Assembly (NCBI GenBank): GCA_004282745.1
Contig: SHMT01000028.1
Span: 1-64,000, forward strand
Reading direction: 5' to 3'
Source: Candidatus Scalindua sp. SCAELEC01
GTDB lineage: Bacteria; Planctomycetota; Brocadiia; Brocadiales; Scalinduaceae
DNA: 64,000 nucleotides
Below the pieces are notes generated by a model. That model was not told where the DNA came from. It saw only the letters and a program-made list of their open reading frames with translations, and searched no databases. Below are positions 63,043 through 64,000 of this stretch, one piece after another. The position numbers and the translations under genes were made by a program. Positions within the stretch are counted from its first letter, which is position 1; each line of letters starts with the position of its first letter.

Positions 63043-64000
63043 TTAATCTTGTATCCAAAATACGATTACATTAAAAATTCTTTTTATGTTTTTTCTATTA
63101 AAACCTTTTTTTAATTCCGTAACTATATACCCTAATAATGAAGGTGCATGAAGTATCCTCTTAAAGAAGACTATGATTTCTAAGTAGTAGAGCATCCTTT
63201 CGGTAATGTTTATTATCCTTATTGGATAACCGCTGTCAAAATCCTCTGTATTCAATCTTCCTGCTTTTGTATAGGCCAAAGAGATATCACCTTTTAAGAC
63301 ATCATCATGCAAATAACCTCTCTTTGTTGATATTTTATAAAGCTCTGTCCCGTATAAAGGTATTGCGGGACCTGCGCCACTAAAGGTGTTATATTTCAGG
63401 AGTAGTTTAATCATAAAATAGGCGGTTTTTAATATATCTATTTTTTTCTCTCCTGGTAGCCCCATGATAAAAAAGGCGCGCGAATTTACTCCTGATCTTT
63501 TTGCAAAATTGCAGGCTTTTTCTACATCTTTTAAAAGTAATTTTTTATTGATAACCGTATCTAGGACCCTTTGAGAACCAGATTCAACACCAAAGATGAG
63601 AAATTTACAACCGGAAATTTTGCACTTATCCATGAGATTTTGTGTAAAGGAATCGGCTCTGACACCGTTAGGGGTATCCCACCATATATCCATCCTCTTT
63701 TCTATAATTCCATCTAATATTTTTTCAAACCTTCCAGGATTTGATGTTAGATCATCATCCTCAAAATGAAAATATTTAATGTTGTACTTTCTTGTGAGCA
63801 ATTCAATATGGTGTAACACATATTCAGGAGAATGGCCTCTCCATCTCCGACCCATATGAAGGTGGACAGAGCAGAATACACACTGGAAGGGACATCCTCT
63901 GCTCGTAATAATAGTAATCCCGTTTCTCTTCCCATAATATGTTCTCGTAGGAAATCTTCCCATTGCTTCAAGATATTTGTCCATATCAATGATTTCATAA
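63043..64000 (-). CDS. Radical SAM protein, partial at right edge
   Basis: The frame continues past 64000 ('YEII' before the first Met at 63984). The radical SAM cluster is 'CPFQCVFC', preceded by 'ITSRGC', with 'FEDDDLTSNPGRF' and 'FGVESGSQRVLD'. The start of the visible part resembles the linker after a B12-binding domain. Substrate unknown; hydrophobic C-terminal segments suggest membrane association. Confidence 0.85.
   Translation of the reverse strand, partial: YEIIDMDKYLEAMGRFPTRTYYGKRNGITIITSRGCPFQCVFCSVHLHMGRRWRGHSPEYVLHHIELLTRKYNIKYFHFEDDDLTSNPGRFEKILDGIIEKRMDIWWDTPNGVRADSFTQNLMDKCKISGCKFLIFGVESGSQRVLDTVINKKLLLKDVEKACNFAKRSGVNSRAFFIMGLPGEKKIDILKTAYFMIKLLLKYNTFSGAGPAIPLYGTELYKISTKRGYLHDDVLKGDISLAYTKAGRLNTEDFDSGYPIRIINITERMLYYLEIIVFFKRILHAPSLLGYIVTELKKGFNRKNIKRIFNVIVFWIQD

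Overview
The window is AT-rich bacterial chromosome from a Gram-negative, probably anaerobic organism. Outer-membrane genes (lpxD, lpxI, lolD), many PAS/GAF kinases with stand-alone receiver outputs, and a molybdopterin oxidoreductase are present. The overall style resembles an anammox-type planctomycete (Brocadiales, e.g. Scalindua/Kuenenia relatives). That assignment is an inference from gene style only; no marker gene settles it.

Layout. (1) 1-9.75 kb: a signalling block with two histidine kinases that share a mosaic near-identical 1.7-kb duplication. They flank four receiver proteins: REC-HD-GYP, two tandem REC-HDOD, and REC with a degenerate HD-GYP. (2) 9.9-11.2 kb: tusA and folD. (3) 11.3-17.5 kb: an accessory island with a DEDDy exonuclease, a mazF remnant, a dual-nuclease DUF2779 protein, a HEPN/MNT pair, a DJ-1/PfpI protein, decayed gene fragments and several MITE-like elements. 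(4) 17.6-23.8 kb: DUF445 protein, exported thioredoxin-fold protein, RmlD-like reductase, GAF-GAF-GGDEF protein and exopolysaccharide sugar transferase. (5) 23.8-31.4 kb, minus strand: lysA, argH, lon, hsp20, groL. (6) 31.8-37.6 kb: tRNA-Leu(CAG), smpB, ssrA (tmRNA), a pseudo-receiver, dacB, clpX, dksA-like, lspA. (7) 37.6-41.6 kb: ilvE, lolD, lysS, rnpA, yidD. (8) 42.2-49.2 kb, minus strand: a NasA-like molybdopterin oxidoreductase, a hybrid kinase, a DUF169 protein and a DsrC/TusE-cysteine desulfurase fusion. (9) 49.7-58 kb: two exported proteins and gltBD. (10) 58.9-62.8 kb: CPBP protease, lpxD, lpxI and a sigma-54 activator. (11) A radical SAM gene runs off the right edge.

Themes. Protein quality control is clustered (lon, hsp20, groL, smpB, ssrA, clpX). 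c-di-GMP turnover is suggested at both ends of the pathway (GGDEF beside an exopolysaccharide transferase; HD-GYP in the signalling block). Sulfur transfer appears twice (tusA and the DsrC-IscS fusion).

The least expected content is non-coding. Three dispersed repeat families are visible. Family A is a TA-flanked MITE with what looks like its own empty site about 1.2 kb away. Family B comprises five long hairpins, mostly at stop codons, whose stems vary between copies while keeping base pairing. Family C is an element with perfect 29-bp inverted ends plus short derivatives at gene ends. One family C copy lies in the 5' leader of the GGDEF gene, just downstream of an exact-consensus sigma-70 promoter.
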